DNA from: Thamnaconus septentrionalis
Lineage: Eukaryota > Chordata > Actinopteri > Tetraodontiformes > Monacanthidae
DNA: 64,000 nt
Direction of reading: 5' to 3'
NCBI GenBank assembly: GCA_009823395.1
Contig: CM020517.1
Coordinates: forward strand, 18,452,001 to 18,516,000
This document shows, one piece after another, positions 23,335 to 35,935 of the stretch (position 1 is the stretch's first letter; the number at the start of each line of letters is the position of its first letter). A program made the translations under genes and the position numbers. The notes under the pieces are model-generated. The model was not told the DNA's origin, made no database searches, and saw only the letters and a program-made list of their open reading frames with translations.

Positions 23335-23525
23335 CCAGCATCAAAATCAGACAAATGATTAGAGGCATTCACCCGAGCGGGGCCCGTGGACGGGCCGAGT
23401 CGCTGCAATCAGGCCAGCGCTCGCTTCCTGCAGGTCTGGTCGCAGAACCAGCGCCACTCTTTTCTTTTTCCTCTAATAATCCTTTAATAAAAACGGGAGA
23501 TGATTGACGCGGAGGAAATTCAACG
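23335..23525. promoter_or_regulatory. Putative conserved non-coding block 2
   Basis: Repeat-free sequence flanked by C-rich and GGA-rich tracts. It contains CAGACAAATGATTAGAGGC, CTGCAATCAGGCCAGCG, CTAATAATCCTTTAATAAA and GGGAGATGATTGACGCGG (a TGATTGAC PBX/MEIS-like core). These are candidate homeodomain and TALE sites. Evolutionary conservation is not shown here. Confidence 0.35.
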
Positions 23526-24255
23526 AGCCGCCAGCTCTCCGGTGGAGGAGGAGGGGGAGGACACCGTCCCCAAAAATACTGCTGTTTTCGTTACTTTACT
23601 CTCAATCAAGCTCCGGTTCCAGCAGAGATAATTTTGCGGCGCCGGTGTAAACAGCGGCGGGCTGAGCGTGGAACGCGAGGAACGCGGCGGCGGAAGAAAG
23701 AGGATTTAATCAGGACTGCTGGAAGGAAGCAGGGTCATCTTCACGCTAACTCATCAAGATGTTTAGCACACTGTTCAAACAAATATTTGGATGTTTGTTT
23801 TTTTGTTTTTTCCAGTTGTGGCTGCGTGTTTTTCAGACGTCTCAAACAAACATTTGAAGATGAACCACATCAGTTCAGTTCAGTTCGGTCGTCCAGTCGC
23901 TGTCCAACTGAGGCAACGCTGGCTTCTCTTTGTTGTGTGGCTTTTCTGTCAGGGTGGATTTTTATTGTTTTCCACTTTTTCCACTCGGCTTTGGTCCACT
24001 CTGAAGTTCCATCAGCTCCGTCGTTTACACGTTCTTTCACATTTGTCAATAAAGAGATTGTTTGACGTTCTGACAGGCTTCTTTTCCGGTGCTGCTTGTG
24101 ACCTGAGGGAGACGTCGGCGCCTGCTTGGTGTTGTGCCTGAAGAAGCCTGGACTGTCACAACAGGGGAAGGTGACACCAGCCAGATCACCTGAACACACC
24201 AGGGATCAGCGGGATTCATTGAGGTAATTCCAGAATCAGAGGAGCGCCGAGCCGA
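23526..24255. other. Unique intergenic stretch
   Basis: A GGAGGAGGAGGGGGAGGA tract lies at 23543-23561. Nothing else is recognised. Confidence 0.4.

Positions 24256-24317
<62 letters not shown>
24256..24317. repeat. (CTG)n array, about 20 units
   Basis: Uninterrupted GCTGCT... for 62 bases. It lies outside any recognised exon. Confidence 0.97.
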
Positions 24318-24318
<1 letters not shown>

Positions 24319-27300
24319 CAGAGCTCCAGTTCAACCTGCCATTATAGTTTGAGATCAGGTCCAAGTCACGACTTCCCACCGTGCACCAAAGCCTTTTGCT
24401 GATTGTTGTTGCATGTCATACTGGTGGAGCTGTCATTTGCAAAAATTGGTCTTGCAACTTCCGACTGGGCAAGTTTGCTGAGTGGAGGTGTGGCCTGGTT
24501 GTTGTTGTTGATTTTCATTAGAGAGGTAGTTTAACGCTTCTTTCCTACGTCTGCCATCAGGAGGTCCTGCCAGCTGCCTGACAGGAAGTAAATGACGTGA
24601 AAGCCACTTCATCTGATCTTCAACTTCTCATCAGCTCCTCCCGAGTCCCAGTTAAGATTTTGTTCAATAAACAAACATCAGGACTTGACCGAGCGTACGA
24701 CCCTCCCGTGGCTGCTGCCGTCGTAGCAGCTGTCATATTGGAGGTAGCAGCTTTGGTTTGTTCAGTATGTTTTTGTTAGAATGAATGAATGAAGACACAA
24801 ACAGCACTGAAGGCTTGTCGCAGTGTCCAACTGGTGTTTTCCCACCGCTGGGCTCGTCTGGACTCCTGAGTTGACTGAGCAACCTGTCTAACGTGCCAAC
24901 GTGTCCTCCTGGCCGCTCCCACCAGTGACAAAGTGAAATTAAAAAACGTGAAAGCTGTGAAATAAATCAGAACAGGTGGTTTTCATTAAAACAAGACGTG
25001 GGATCGTGTTGTCCCAAATTCCCCAGGCGGAGTTTGGTGTAATAGTTTCTTTGGCAGCGGTCTCAAAGTGCTCCCCCAGGGCCTTATTTCTGCTTAGTAC
25101 AGTTATTCAGGTGTCCTTCCCACGCTACACCTGCCTCCCCCAGGCCTCCAGGGGGCCTCGCCACTCCTCCCCTGGGACCGCCTGTGGTTTGGGGCCATTC
25201 TGTGGCTCTCTAATGCCCACAGGGCCTGAGTGTTGAGAATGGCACGGCGAGGCTTCTCCCAGACCGACCAGGCTGTTATTAGATCACTGACCACTCAGCG
25301 TGAGAGCAACATTCCACTGAGTGATCCTTCCTGCCTCGCCTGCCTCTTCTCCATTGGGTTTTACCCCAACTATTCGATTTGAGGTGGTCGACACTGAAGA
25401 AAGACATACGGGGCCATTAGGAATCAGCCTTTAAAGCAGTCGCCACCCCCAAACAAGTTTCTGTTTTGTAAATGTACATGGACGGTTAGCATTTTTATTT
25501 GGATACAATTTTGTGCGAATATCGTGGAATAAATTTGGGTTGCGACTTCATTACCAGGGAAATCCTGTCGGCCCTGTGACTCCACCAGGTGAGAAGCACC
25601 GCTTTAAAGCACCAGGTGACGAACCAGAGACGGGCCAAAGTAGGAGGAGGTCCTCCGGGAGTCCCGACAGTGGGAATGTTTGGTGTTGAGGGGCGGAGGC
25701 GGAGCCACAGCGCAGGTGACGGCAGATTGTGTTTCGGGATAATTGATGGATGGTGGGATTAGAAGGAGAGCGTGGATCAACAAACAGCCCAGGACTCTGT
25801 GCAAGCAGCAGCGCAGTCGCACAGATTCTGAATCAGTTAATCAGCGGGTCAGGAGGAGGCGGGGAAACATCTCGGCTCTGTTGTCCCACATGAGGATTTA
25901 ACTCAATGGTTGGCCATTTGCTCATTGTAAGAACATGGCAGCGCCGTGTGCATGGTGGTAAAACACGGAGGTGGAATCGCAACACTAAAGTCTCTGGAAG
26001 CAAGACAACATTTTGAACATCAGACCAATACTGCAACACTGTCAGCCTCAGCTAGTTAATGGACACCTGACTCGGCAGAAGTTCATATTGTACCATGGAG
26101 TTTCACACCTTGGCCTTCAGTGACGTCCCACTTATTCCCATCTAAATGGACACATCCCGTACTGACCTCTATTTGAGGTGCCGTGACCACAATTTGACAG
26201 CAAAGAACACGAGTCAAGAAGCAGCATTCAAGCTCCATTCAGTTTGGTGGAGACTCAACAATGGACATGGAGAGAAACTGCAAAAAAAAAAAAAACACCG
26301 AGAAAATACTACTAATACTACTGACTAATATTGGAACACCATCTCCATGAAAATGTTTGGTTACGTTTAATTGGTTTTAGCATGCTAGCGTTAGCACTGT
26401 TAGCATTATCATAACTAGCACGTGTACTATAAGCATGCGTGGTAGTGCAGCCTTACCTTCATGAAGTCCAGGCCTGGAGGCTCCAGTGACAGAGACACTG
26501 CAGTGCAGCAAAGCTCTGGTGAAAACACACAGTCAATAAAGACTCAGAGTAGCTCGCAGCAGTTTGGACAGTGACAGCATGCCAAGGCCTCAGGCCTTCC
26601 TATTTATAGCTTCCTGTGGGCTGCCTGTTCATTGAATTATCCATCAACTGCCAGAGATGGCGCCAAAGACAAACCCCAAAAATGCCCAACAAGCAGAACA
26701 AACCCCATAATACCAAGACTTAAAACCGAGGCTGAAGAAATCCACATTGTCGCCGTACTATGTCAAAAAAGATACCAACTGTTTTTGAGAATATGCATCA
26801 GTCAAACTCAGATACAGCTTTTGGCGAAAGGTTGATCTTGAAAATGCCGAGGCCACTATATCTGAATCAGTCTGGCTCCTCCTCCTCCTTCAGTCATCGA
26901 CTGCTAGAAAATACAGCGAGAGCGACGGAACTCCAGGCTTAGTTGGGCTATTTGGCAAAGTTCTTCCTTTCACCCTCTCATTGCTTATCCAATCACAGGA
27001 CACGTACATGTGAAGACCCTCTAGTGGATTTCACAGACTCGAGATCTGATTGGCTGTCACAACTGACGGTCTGTGGGCTTACAGCACAACCAAAAAGGTC
27101 GTGATGATGATGATAATGATGATGATGCTGCTGCTGATGATGATGAGAGCAGACTATGGGGAATAACTTTATTTGCATAATTGCAGCAAAAAAAAAAAAA
27201 AAAAGCTTTTCTGAGTATGATGCCAGTGTTGTGTTGACTTCTTCTTGATCTTGCTAAAGTGAACTGAATAAGTACTTCTTTTTTTTTTTAAGATAAATAA

Positions 27301-27605
27301 GATAGAAGAAACGTTCACGTCTTCAAACCACAGACATTTGATGGAACTTTGCGAGTCTTGAACTTGTCACAGCTCGTCTCCAGTCAGCTGCCCACACTGT
27401 ACAGAGTTATTCAATAGAAAGTTACTGGGACGCACACGTTGGCGCGCCACTGAAGGAGTCCCGACCAAAACTCCAGGACTTCCTGGTTTGGGTACTGCGA
27501 CGCTTTGGACGGCAGCAGGATTGTGAAGACTTTGAGCTAAAACATTGATACGTTCTCTTCCTCTTTCTGGAGAATGAAGTGTTGGCTGTGAGCTGCCTGG
27601 GCTGC
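24318..27605. other. Unique intergenic DNA
   Basis: No gene is recognised. Minor items are a (GAAT)n at 24780-24791, poly-A at 26281-26294, a GAT/GCT trinucleotide run at 27102-27147, and poly-A at 27187-27204. A GCTAGCGTTAGCACTGTTAG stretch near 26390 is the kind of GTTAGC-rich sequence common in fish repeats. The 25000-25330 segment is complex and repeat-free and could be regulatory, but no specific signal is claimed. Confidence 0.4.
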
Positions 27606-27720
27606 CAGCAGCAAGGATGGCACCCTCCACCCATCCCACAATCTGTTTTCACTACTGCCATCAGGCAAGAGATAACAGAGCATTGCTGAAGAGCTCCTGC
27701 CCACCGCCAATCCAAGAATG
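27606..27720 (+). pseudogene. Decayed LINE (L2/CR1-type) reverse-transcriptase C-terminus
   Basis: From 27613 the + frame reads KDGTLHPSHNLFSLLPSGKR and then hits TAA at 27673, followed by QSI. The pattern DP(S/T)HP..(N/L)F.LLPSG(R/K)RYRSI is the usual C-terminal end of L2/CR1-like LINE ORF2 proteins in fish; the stop falls where a Tyr codon is expected. Only this short piece is readable, so the copy is dead and 5'-truncated. Confidence 0.6.
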
Positions 27721-27820
27721 TGTCACTGGAAAGTTGCTCTTTTCAAACCTCTTTTTATGTATTGTAACTCGATACATGATTGGCTGCCCAATCGAGAAAA
27801 TTGGTACGTTGGAGAACCTG

Positions 27821-28246
27821 TAAAGATCCAGTGTGTAATATTTGGCTTTTTTTTCTTTTTTTTTATTCTGCTAAAATCTTAATATGCTGCCCATAAATAC
27901 ATTAATGAAAGTGTATACTTGCAGTACAATAAAAGTAATAAATGTTTCTCTAATTGTCCCTAGTTAGCTGCCATCCAACCACAGTTCTTTTACGGAAGCC
28001 TGTAGTGGACAATCTAGGTCACCTGACAGCGTGTTGTGTATTCAGGGTGAACACTCGTGTCTCCAAATAAACCAACGAAGAAGAAGGTGGCCGAGGTTCC
28101 CAGGTTTGGGTGCGCAGAGGCCACCGTAGTTCACTGGCAAGCTTATTAGCGGGAGAGAGAGTGAAAGACGCGGCAATGTGAATTGCAACCACTTGATGTC
28201 GCTGTTTCTTCTTCAGAATTTTCAACTGTTAAACACTTCACCCTTA
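27821..28246 (+). mobile_element. Degraded copy of dispersed teleost repeat (family A)
   Basis: The left end TAAAGATCCAGTGTGTAATA corresponds to the outer end seen inverted at 57503-57523 (TTACACACTGGACCTTTAA). The right part contains GGCCACCGTAG and GCAACCACTTGATGTCGCTG, shared with 1384-1515. It encodes no protein. I infer a non-autonomous element spread through the genome; the right terminus is too diverged to place exactly. Confidence 0.6.
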
Positions 28247-29407
28247 GAGACCTTTTCAGTAACTTTTCGTTGGATGGATCTTTGCTACCTTTGGCGTCAC
28301 TCACGAGTCTCAGACGAGCCAGCAGGTAGAGCTCGCAGAGAAACTCAATTAAAAAAAAGTTGGCAAACAATCCCGTGTTGCTGTCTGCTGTTGAGGGTCG
28401 GGGACAGAGCTGCAGCGTAAACAATCCCACGACCCAACACGGACCCCTGAGCCATCCTTCTGCAGAGCCGGGCCCTCAGGGGACAGCGGCAGCAGCAGGC
28501 GGCAGCACCAGGGCCAGTGATACCTGTTAGCCCCTCCCCTTTCTTCCTGATTGACAGATGGCTGCTCCATTAGTTGAGAATGATAAGTGGCTCTCCTGCT
28601 GCAGAAAGGACTTCCTCTTGACCTTTGGCCCCCGACCCTGACTCTTGACCTCTCCCAGGGGTCGCCCCCCCCCCCCCTCCCCCTCCCCCTCCCCTCCTCT
28701 CCAGGGCTGTGTGATAGATGGTCTCCCCGCCGCCGCTTACAGGTGCAGGCTGCGGGTCAGCACTAAGTGATGTGGAGAGCAGGCTTTGTTCCTCTGAAGG
28801 AGAATCTGTCCACAAGCAGGAAGACGAATGAGAGGACGGCAGAGGAGGTGAGTGGAGAGGAGAGGACGGCGCAGACACCAGGCAGGAGGAGGAACAGCGG
28901 GAGAGAGCCGAGATTTTCTCTTTGTTTGGTTTGCTTGACGGCTTCTGCCGGCGCAGAGCGACGGGAAGTTGATCAAACTGCCAACCTTGCAGCCGGTGCT
29001 TGAAAACTCTGGGAAACTCAGCGGGTCTTGTAGGTTAATGGCCGCTGTAAATCATCACTACATAAAATATTCAGCATATTTATGCATGTATGTATGTGGA
29101 TGAGTGTTTTTTTCTTTCATTTGGTTTCCTCCATTGCTGTCTTTCTGATTGGTCCCTCTGAGCTCCAGGCTTCCTGCTTGTGTCTTGTGAACAGTGAAGG
29201 AGACCGTTGACTTCTTTCTTCTGCAACTTTCACTTCCTGCCTCCAGTCCAACAACGGAGCTCTTTGCAGTTTCCAAAAACATGCATGTTGTCAAAAGTGT
29301 CTCTTACCTGTGTGAACAACATTATTACTGTAATCATGGCTGTGATTATAACCGTTGCATTTGATTTGATTTTGCGGCTGGTGAGAGGCGCCGCTGTTGC
29401 CTTTGGT
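28247..29407. other. Intergenic stretch
   Basis: C-rich tracts lie at 28665-28695. The segment 28960-29090, with GGTTAATGGCCGCTGTAAAT and CATAAAATATTCAGCATATT, is complex and regulatory-looking but weakly supported. No gene is recognised. Confidence 0.4.
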
Positions 29408-29408
29408 T

Positions 29409-29443
<35 letters not shown>
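29408..29443. repeat. (GCC)n array
   Basis: Twelve GCC units follow TTGCCTTTGGTT. It is CpG-dense, and no exon is recognised around it. Confidence 0.95.
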
Positions 29444-29489
29444 TGCTCCTCGTCCTGACGTCCAGTAAACAGGCTCAGGCTCGGCCCGC

Positions 29490-29880
29490 CGCACTGGACC
29501 AGGCCAGTAATTATAATAATTTAGCCTTTCCCCGCATTGTTCCGCTTCTCTTTATATTTCAAACTGTTTACCCTAATAGCAGCTCTGCCAAGAGTGGACC
29601 GGCTCACTCTGGATGTATTAATAAGCAGTGCAGCGCTCGGCACAGCGCGTGGTAAAGCTTCGCCATGATTACAGTACGCCATCAAGGAAATTAGTTGTTT
29701 CCCACACGCGGCAAAGCACAGCGAGGGGCTTGCAACATAACAAGTTGCTTTTGTTTACAGCGGCTCGCTGGCTGTTTTCATTATGCTGAGACGAGCCCAA
29801 AGACTCGGAGCCAGCTGCCACAAATCACACGTTCAATTATTCTGCTTTGCTTATGAGCATCCAAATATTTAGTCCACTTA
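29490..29880. promoter_or_regulatory. Putative conserved non-coding block 3
   Basis: About 390 bp of complex sequence with no repeats or open frame of interest. It has TAATTA at 29508-29513, GTATTAATAAGC (29615), GCCATGATTACAG (29662), TTTTGTTTACAG with a forkhead-type TGTTTAC core (about 29750), TTCATTATGCTGAG (29778) and GTTCAATTATTCTGC (29831). Motif density and balanced composition are typical of vertebrate developmental enhancers. Conservation is predicted, not measured. Confidence 0.45.
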
Positions 29881-30156
29881 CCGTGAACAAAAACAGTAGT
29901 AAAGTGATTACAGTCGAGTTCTTGAAGAGAGGCGGCAAAGAGGGGAGAGGGATGGAGGAGGAGGAGGAAGTGTTGCTTTTCCTCTTTCATTGTTGTTATT
30001 TATTTATCATTATTATTTTAAAGCTCAGCTCACACAAAGAGGGGAGGTTCCAGAGAGTCGGGAGGAGGAGAGGAGAACACTGGGAAAAACCCAGGGAGAG
30101 ATGAAGGCCAAGAAACGGAACAGGGGAGGAGAATTCTGAAGGCACGGAAAATAGAG

Positions 30157-30836
30157 CAGCGGTGGGCAAACCTTCTGACTGGTGGGCCGCAGTGGGGCCG
30201 GAGCAGCAGCAGATGGATGGAGGGTTCTGGTGAGCCACCTCATAGGAGGAAACCATCTATCCTGGGATATTATGGAGAAAACATGTTTCTGGAATGTCAA
30301 TGGAAAATGAAGCAAAAGCAAATCAGTGTCTTTGAAGCCCATAGAACCACCCAGAACCTCCTAGAACCACCCAGAACCACCACGGTGTTTAGCTCTTAGA
30401 ACCACCCAGAACCATACAGAAACTCTTAGAACCACCCAGAACCATCCACAACCTTCTAGAACCATACAGAACCACCTCTAGACCACCAGGGTGTTAGCTC
30501 TTAGAACCATCCAGAACCTCTTAGGACCACCTAGAACCACCAGGTTGTTTATCTCTGAGAACCATCCAGAACCATCCAGAACCTTCTAGAACAACCAGGG
30601 TGTTTAGCTCCTAGAACCACTCAGAACCACCTAGAACCATCCAGAACCACCGAGATCCATCCTGGACCACCAGGGTGTTCAGCTCTTTCTTGAAACAACT
30701 CTGGAAACACTGCAAACATGGAGGAAATACAGCTGTTTGATGACTGACTGACTGTTAATATCTGTTCTTCAAGTTCGGGGGGCCGGATTAAAAACGGGCC
30801 GCACATGGCCCCCAGGCCATAGGTTGCCTACGCCTG
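30157..30836. mobile_element. Non-autonomous hAT-like element (family B), with internal minisatellite
   Basis: The left end CAGCGGTGGGCAAACCT and the right end, whose reverse complement is CAGGCGTAGGCAACCT, are hAT-type inverted termini. Inner ends read CTGACTGGTGGGCCGC and GGGCCGCACATGGCCCCCAG. The middle (30338-30680) is a minisatellite of AGAACCACC/AGAACCATCC units. The flanking octamers AAATAGAG and AAAGATAG agree at five of eight positions, so any duplication is degenerate. A related copy lies inverted at 44154-44648. No transposase is encoded. Confidence 0.75.
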
Positions 30837-31084
30837 AAAGATAGACGGATGTTAAAAGGGGGAGTGAACGATAATAAGCCGAAAGGATCGATGTTTCCGT
30901 CCAAGTTATTGACAACGTTTGTTTCACTCCCCTGCAAGTCCCAGTCAGGAGTCGGTGGAACGGCTACTGGGCACAAAGAGAGACTTGAGGTGGTTGGAGT
31001 GGCGGTGGGGGGTCAGGGGTCAGGGGTCGTGACCTGCGTGCGGCGGCGGCTCTTTGAAGGGAAAGACGAGCCGGTAACGGCGGG

Positions 31085-31430
31085 CGGGGGCCGGAGGGTC
31101 GGTGGAGGAGTGCAGGGTTCCCAGCAGGCCTGTTGACCAGGATTACACGCATCTCTACAAACACTTGTAATAAAGTGCGCGCTAATCCTCTCAAGGCTTT
31201 AACTCAGCGCCGACACTTCCTCCAGCAGCTGCTGTGTGGGCCAGCAGGCCCGACGCTCGCCGGCCGTCCACCTCCAACTCACCGCTGAAGCTTTTTGCTT
31301 TGTAAAATAGCCGCTTGAAAAAAGTATTAACCGGCCAGTTAGAATAAATCTTTCCTAAGAGGGGAAGCCTTGTATATGACAAGATACTGGTTACACAAGT
31401 ACACAATGTTAACAAATCGCCGTCGGTAAA
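31085..31430. promoter_or_regulatory. Putative conserved non-coding block 4
   Basis: Repeat-free sequence containing CACTTGTAATAAAGTGCGCG, CGCTAATCCTCTCAAGGC, GCTTTTTGCTTTGTAAAATA and AAGTATTAACCGGCCAGTTA. The TAATCC core fits OTX/PITX-type sites. Flanked by G-rich DNA on the left. Inference only. Confidence 0.35.
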
Positions 31431-32356
31431 ATGTCTTTCTTTAATATTTGTATCTTTCTCAGCGATGAGTGGAGCCTCTCAGGAGCCTCTGGAAAGACTT
31501 CACAAAGAAACAAAGCAACACTTTGATTTCTCCCTCAGTCTTTATCTTCATCTCTGACCTGCTGAAGCACCAATAAAGACGCTGAATAGATCTCACAGCT
31601 CTCTGACAAAACCTCCAGCCTCCATAGTCCAGCACTCATAGAGGACTATTCACCTCCACTACCCCCCCCCTTTAAAGTACCACCACTACTGTTACTGAAA
31701 TACCCGAGTACTGAGCAACACAACGTTGAATGCTGAGCTCGTAGCTGGCTTCATTTCTTCAGTTGTGTTTTTCCTTCTTGATGTGCTGCTGTCTTCCACG
31801 CCAGTTATCTTCTGCCTGCCCCTGTAGTGAGAGCACATACATATATATATATATATATATATTTATACACAGCTGACATAAGAAAGTAAAAATGTATACG
31901 TTAGAAATAATCCTTTTTGTCTAATTTGAGATGATTTCATTTCTATCTTCATTAAGTGTGAGTATCGCCCCCTGCTGTGCTGGGGTAGGACTGATCTACT
32001 GTCTCTCTACCATCACTTCCAAAGCTTCTCATGCTGCTACCAAGGCAGCAGTCTCCATGGGTGGGTCAGTGTGGTCTACTGCAGTGGAATTTCTGGAAGC
32101 AACAACAAGATAAAACAACGCACGATGGTCTGAGAAGCATTTTGACACGCAAGACATACGTTTGGTGTCAGTGCGAAGCCTTCCTCTGCTGCATTCAAGA
32201 CACTTTACACTACTGTGCACTTTTTTATAATGTCGCAACCCCAAGATTGAGCGACACTTTGCAGCCTGCGCAACGACTCGCACAATTCTACCGGCAACAA
32301 AAAAGCCACACAAAACAGCCTTCTCCTCGCCACTGATGGCATCGTTTCAGAGTGCA
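31431..32356. other. Intergenic stretch with (AT)n
   Basis: An (AT)n tract is at 31838-31862. A 94-codon minus-strand frame at 32029-32313 has mixed composition but resembles nothing I know. No gene is supported. Confidence 0.4.
31975..31988 (-). promoter_or_regulatory. CTCF-like core motif, minus strand
   Basis: On the minus strand the bases read ACAGCAGGGGGCGA, 12 of 14 against CCASYAGRKGGCRS, with the key AGGGGGCG core intact. It faces left, towards prkd1. Confidence 0.35.
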
Positions 32357-32695
<339 letters not shown>

Positions 32696-32797
32696 GCAGG
32701 TTGACAGATTCTCAATGAGCCAATGATGTGGGAGCCCTCAAGAGGCCGAGCAGGCGAGAGAGACGACGTGGAGCGAGTGAGAGTTAAATTATCACAG

Positions 32798-33010
32798 TGC
32801 TGTCTGACTGTCTGTCTGTCTGTCTGTCTGTCTGTCTGACTGTCTGCCTGCCTGCCTGTCTGTCTGTCTGTCTGTCTGTCTGTCTGACTGTCTGACTGTC
32901 TGCCTGCCTGTCTGTCTGACTGACTGACTGACTGTCTGACTGTCTGACTGTCTGCCTGCCTGCCTGTCTGTCTGTCTGTCTGCCTGCCTGCCTGCCTGTC
33001 TGTCTGTCCA
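32798..33010. repeat. (TCTG)n array with TGCC and TGAC variants
   Basis: Tetranucleotide array with CTGCCTGC and CTGACTGTCTG blocks that recur in the same order, showing block duplication. It starts only about 100 bp after the (GA)n array. Confidence 0.97.
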
Positions 33011-34720
33011 GCACTCTCATCCATGTATGTATGCAGTGTGGTGCAAAGCTTTTGGTGTTTTCACTCTCCTTCACCTTTTCATTATTACTATAATTTAGGT
33101 GCTTATAATCCATTTGTAATTGTGGTGTGGAAAAATGTCCTTTAATTGTACCGAAGTGAAAAGAATTCTCTCAGGAAGTTTTCATTCCCAAGCTGTTCAA
33201 AGGCTGCAGATATTCAGATTGTTCTCTATTGCTGCAGGTGGATTTCTGTCTATTCATCATCCGTCCATCTCAACACTTTTCATTTGTGCTCCGCTACAGC
33301 CACGTCTGCATTATTTCCAGTCCGATCAAAATGACAAATGAAATCAAATGCAGTGACAAATTAAAGTTAAAGAACAGTCGCAGCTGCGTTTGCAGTGAAA
33401 CTATTCCCTGACTTTTCCACCCCCCCCGCCCCTCTCCACAGCATTTTAATTGGGGGAGACATTTTTCTCCCCTCGCTGCACAGACGCAGTCTTGTGGGAG
33501 GGGCTTGATGTTGTGACAAGGCAGCGAAGGCACATAAATCATGAAGTGACTCGGTTGAATCCAGCGTGTTGCAGCTGCAGGGAAGCGACTGCTAGCTGGA
33601 ATCGAACAACCGCCTCCGCTCTCTTGCAGGTCCGATTGTTTGTCGCTCGCCGTGAAGCAACGTGCAGCAGCAAATCACCGCCATTCTGCAGAAAGACACG
33701 TTCCCACTGTTCACTGATTATTCCTGCGAGTGCAGTGGAGGAGGCCTTCACATAAATCTACAGAGAAGCACATTGAGCTGTTTCAAATTGCTTTTTAACA
33801 ACACGTGCGTGCGTCTGTGTGATCATTTGCAAATATGCAAAAAAAAAAAATTTCATGAAAGTTTCAATACACCAATCTTGTAGTTTTAGTAAAAAAAAGC
33901 AAAAGTTTTTTGAAAACAAAACTTGGCTGAGGAAAAAAAAACAGCGAGAGCTAAAATGATGATGAAATTCTCATTCAAAATGTAAAATTCTTTGCAAATT
34001 TGCAACTGCTTTCTGCTAATTGTATTTTTTTTAAGCCCAGCAAGCAACTTAAATCACAGGTATTTTGGGTCAAACGTGTTGTAAGAATTTCAGAAGTAAT
34101 TTTTTGCTTCTATTTTCTTTGCTTCTATTTCTAGAAGTTGTTTTTGATGCCATCTTCAACTTGGAAGTGAAGCTGGGGGGATTTTCCCAGCACGCTGGAG
34201 CCGCTGCGAGCCTTGTTACCGTCGCTCCTCGTGCACTCGCTGCCACTGCGGCTGCAGAACCGGGCCTGCAGCAGCGGACACAGTCACAGAGACGCAGCAG
34301 CCGCCTGCAGCCTGCAGCGCAACACGCGTGTGCAACAAAAAAAAACCCAGAATGGAGCCACTTGGTTACTTTGTGAGAAGCTCCTGACGTTGGATTGTGC
34401 ATCGCTGAGAGAAATAAAACTTTTCATAAAAACACAACGTGGAGAAGTTGTGAGTCTGAAGAAGCAGCAGCCGCTCCGGCGTTTCGCCGTCCTTTTTACC
34501 TCCACATTAACAACGGCTTTCTGGAAAAAAAAAAGTTTTGTTTTTTTTAATGGAGGAAACCAGCAAAAATAAAACTGAATCAAAAAAAAAAAAAATCTTC
34601 CGAGTTCCTGGTGATGATGCTGATGCAGCAGCGCCCTGGTAGCACTTCTCACTTCCTTTTTGTCCTCCTCCTGTCCATCCAGGCTTCCTTCTCCATGACC
34701 CCCCCCCCCCCCCTCCCCCC
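33011..34720. other. Intergenic stretch
   Basis: No gene is recognised. The segment 33430-33560, with CATTTTAATTGGGGGAGAC and CACATAAATCATGAAGTG, may be regulatory. Homopolymer A and C runs occur at 33840, 34575 and 34698-34712. Confidence 0.4.
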
Positions 34721-34998
34721 ATTAGCCGCAGCCATTACGGGCCTGAGAGCGAGGAGTCATTACCGCTGCTGTAATCCGCCATGATGAAGCTCTCAGCTCC
34801 AAAACACCGACAGCTTGTAACGGGGCTGCGCTTGATTGGCAGGATGCAGTGGGGGAGGGGGAGAGGGGTTGGGGGAGGAGTGGGGGGGGGGGGGGTACAG
34901 GGGGTTTGTGTGATGGGAACTCCACTCGAGATGGTGAATTGGCTTTGCCACTCCAATCAGGCCGCTGGATGACAAATGAAGTGTGTCCCTTTCACTGC

Positions 34999-35003
<5 letters not shown>
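34721..35003. promoter_or_regulatory. Putative conserved non-coding block 5
   Basis: Two complex segments (34721-34848 and 34920-34985) flank a G-rich tract (34850-34897). They contain CATTAGCCGCAGCCATTACG, GAGTCATTACCGCTGCTGTA and CACTCCAATCAGGCCGC. The G-rich tract can form quadruplexes. Conservation was not tested. Confidence 0.35.
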
Positions 35004-35043
<40 letters not shown>

Positions 35044-35058
35044 CCCCCCCCCCCCCCC
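35004..35058. repeat. (CT)n followed by an 18-base C run
   Basis: A (CT)n tract runs straight into C homopolymer at 35041-35058. All-pyrimidine on the + strand. Confidence 0.97.
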
Positions 35059-35784
35059 ATCTCTCCCCTTCACACTTCTCCTCTCTGTCCGGGTGGAAAA
35101 GAGAAAGAGGGGGAGTTCATGTGGGAGCCGCTTGACAGCAACACAATCACATTTCCATTCAGCTCCCGCCTGCCTGTTTTACCTTCGACGCCGCCGTGCA
35201 CGCTCGCACACAGGACACCACCCCCCCTCTCACCCCCACCCCTCACCCCCCTCCCCCTCACCCACCCCCGCCACCGGCCAATTAGAAGGCAGCACGGGAA
35301 GAATCTGTGAAAGACACAAAAGGTCTTTAGAGGTTTGGACAGGTGTCTCATTTGGCCGCAGGACATAGTTTAGAACCCCCCCCATCCCCCCTCGCCCCCC
35401 TCCTCCCATCACCCCCCCCCCCTGCTTTTTTTTAATGTCTTTGGACAGATTTGTGGGCAGAGAGCGAGGAAGGTTATTTGGCACGCTGTCATTTCTTGCT
35501 TTTATTTTTTTTTTTTAAATGCTCAACTAGTCGTCTGTCCGTCTGTCTGTCTGTCTGTCTGTCCGTCTGTCCGTCCGTTGAAACCCTACGCACCCCCCCC
35601 ACTCACCCCTCCATGGGAATGATGGGTGAATTTGAACGGCAAAAGTGCGGCAGGTGAAACTATAAAGTTTTGCCTCGGCTCGAAAAAAATTGAAACCAAA
35701 GTTGATGATTTTATACGACTTGTGTTGGTTCACCCCCCCAAAAAAACAACACACACACACACACACACACCGCCCTTCTCTTGC
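35059..35784. other. Intergenic C-rich stretch with small repeats
   Basis: Several C runs (35221, 35378, 35411) and a (CTGT)n tract at 35532-35578 with a (CA)n at 35752-35770. No gene is seen. Confidence 0.45.
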
Positions 35785-35935
35785 TTGTGTTCAATAATTA
35801 CAGCCGGCCTGGAAAACAAGAGCAGAGATAATTGGTTTGTTGGTTAGCGGCGGAGTTTGTTTTGCGAGGTTATTATCCGGCAGCTCCATTATGGCTGCGG
35901 AGCAGAAATCCCTCATTAGCATTGACAGATATATA
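35785..35935. promoter_or_regulatory. Putative conserved non-coding block 6
   Basis: TAATTA at 35795-35800 is followed by GAGATAATTGGTTTGTTGG, GCGAGGTTATTATCCGGC, CTCCATTATGGC and CCCTCATTAGCATTGACAG, a tight group of homeodomain-like cores in 150 bp of unique sequence. Enhancer-like by composition only. Confidence 0.4.
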
